Below are positions 23,136 through 23,890 of a stretch of 23,890 bases of DNA, one piece after another (the stretch's first letter is position 1; each line of letters starts with the position of its first letter). Location: the NCBI GenBank assembly GCA_014846175.1, contig RKAV01000005.1:1-23890 (forward strand). Direction: 5' to 3'. Made by a program: the position numbers and the translations under genes. This DNA is from a bacterium. Lineage in GTDB: Bacteria; Bacillota_I; Bacilli_A; RF39; UBA660. The notes below the pieces were generated by a model. It did no database searches. It was given only the letters and a program-made list of their open reading frames with translations, and was not told where the DNA came from.

Positions 23136-23890
23136 ATGAGAAATGTCACAATACTTGGAGGAGGGGTCTTAGGAAGCCAGATAGCTTTTCAAACAGCTTA
23201 TTCAGGATTTAATGTAACTATTTATCTTAGAAGTGAAGGAAGTATCGAAAGATGTAAACCTAAACTAGCTAAACTAAAAGAAAATTATATAAATGCTATT
23301 AATTTAATGGCTAAAGATAAATCTTATGGAACTTGGTGTAATGGTATTGCTTCCATAGATGAATTTGATAAAGATACTTGTTTGAAAAAAGTAGAAGAAG
23401 CCGCTAACAATATTAAACTAGAACTAGATTTAGAAAAAGCAGTAGCAGATGCTGATTTAGTTATTGAATCAATGAGTGAAGAGTTTGAAGCTAAGAAAGA
23501 ACTATTTATAAAACTAGCACCACTTCTTCCTAGTAAAACAATACTAGTAACTAACTCTTCTACTATGTTACCAAGTCATCTTGCTAAATATACAAAAAGA
23601 GAAGAAAAATTCTTAGCTCTTCATTTTGCTAACTCTATTTGGAAAAATAATATAGCAGAAGTGATGAAACAAAGTAAAACTAAAGAAGAATACTTTAATA
23701 TTATTTTAAAATTTGCTAAAGATATTAAAATGTTACCCTTACCAGTAAGAAAAGAAAAATCAGGTTATTTACTAAACTCAATGTTAATACCATTTTTGTT
23801 CTCTGCTCTTGACCTTGTTGTAAATGAAATATCAGATCCAGCTAGTATTGATAAAGCTTGGACTGTTGGAACAGGTGCACCTGAAGGACC
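23136..23890 (+). CDS. 3-hydroxyacyl-CoA dehydrogenase family protein (3' end beyond window)
   Basis: The frame opens at ATG 23136, with AGGAG 8 nt upstream, and runs to the window end without a stop (251 codons visible). The N-terminus RNVTILGGGVLGSQIAFQ is a Rossmann NAD-binding motif (GxGxxG). Later, ADADLVIESMSEEFEAKKELF and ILVTNSSTMLPS match the 3HCDH NAD-binding domain, and LALHFANSIW corresponds to the segment with the catalytic His. The start of the C-terminal 3HCDH domain is visible after LPLPVRKEKSGYLLNSML. Family members oxidise 3-hydroxyacyl-CoA or related hydroxy acids with NAD(P). The natural substrate cannot be decided; no other fatty-acid or butyrate gene is in view. Confidence 0.88.
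   Translation, partial: MRNVTILGGGVLGSQIAFQTAYSGFNVTIYLRSEGSIERCKPKLAKLKENYINAINLMAKDKSYGTWCNGIASIDEFDKDTCLKKVEEAANNIKLELDLEKAVADADLVIESMSEEFEAKKELFIKLAPLLPSKTILVTNSSTMLPSHLAKYTKREEKFLALHFANSIWKNNIAEVMKQSKTKEEYFNIILKFAKDIKMLPLPVRKEKSGYLLNSMLIPFLFSALDLVVNEISDPASIDKAWTVGTGAPEG

Noticed and set aside
1..23890. Mollicute-type code with TGA as tryptophan
   Set aside because: Trp is TGG throughout, TGA ends the small gene at 19778-19780, and no gene needs TGA readthrough.
1..23890. tRNA or rRNA genes
   Set aside because: No cloverleaf with a T-arm GTTCRA motif or rRNA-like G/C-rich conserved block was seen on either strand.

Overview
The window is AT-rich (roughly 28-30% G+C by eye) with strong Shine-Dalgarno sites, sigma-A type promoters, short intergenic gaps, ordinary stop use (TGA is a stop, Trp is TGG) and gatCAB, VanY-type and PBP5-type cell-wall genes. 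This points to a low-GC Bacillota/Bacilli-like bacterium, probably one of the uncultured gut lineages (RF39 and relatives). That placement is inference from gene style; no marker gene here fixes it.

Layout. (1) Positions 1-5119 form a forward operon of membrane glycosylation genes: the end of one membrane protein, two GT-C type polytopic glycosyltransferases, a DPM1/GtrB-like GT2 enzyme and a GtrA-like small membrane protein, all overlapping or nearly touching. (2) Positions 5120-5470 hold no convincing protein gene but contain two nested-helix RNA-like blocks, a near-consensus promoter, a nine-G homopolymer and an intrinsic terminator. This leader precedes (3) a 491-aa surface protein whose C-terminal ~30 codons are almost all NNY and end in an 11-nt all-G/C stretch: the signature of a diversity-generating retroelement (DGR) variable region. 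No reverse transcriptase or template repeat is visible here. A 2 x 38-nt direct repeat and a shared terminator follow, then a convergent membrane-anchored protein of unknown role. (4) gatC-gatA-gatB is a tight operon for amidation of Glu-tRNA(Gln) (or Asp-tRNA(Asn)). (5) Positions 11118-13091 are accessory: three 22-bp repeats abutting a promoter, an intact AAA/DUF4143 ATPase, and directly behind it the frameshifted 3' remnant of a second, different DUF4143 ATPase. (6) A Fic protein with its own promoter. (7) A second operon: a small membrane-anchored protein, a two-sensor-domain membrane protein with a degenerate GGDEF domain, and a YihY/BrkB membrane protein. (8) Two unrelated D-Ala-D-Ala carboxypeptidases (VanY-like zinc, DacA-like serine) transcribed divergently. 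(9) A 48-aa winged-helix-like small gene translationally coupled to a membrane protein with Asp-box repeats, then an ankyrin/coiled-coil protein with an internal duplication, and finally the 5' part of a 3-hydroxyacyl-CoA dehydrogenase cut by the window edge.

The most interesting part is 5120-7040: a structured, attenuator-like leader in front of a probable hypervariable surface protein, beside a surface-glycosylation cluster.
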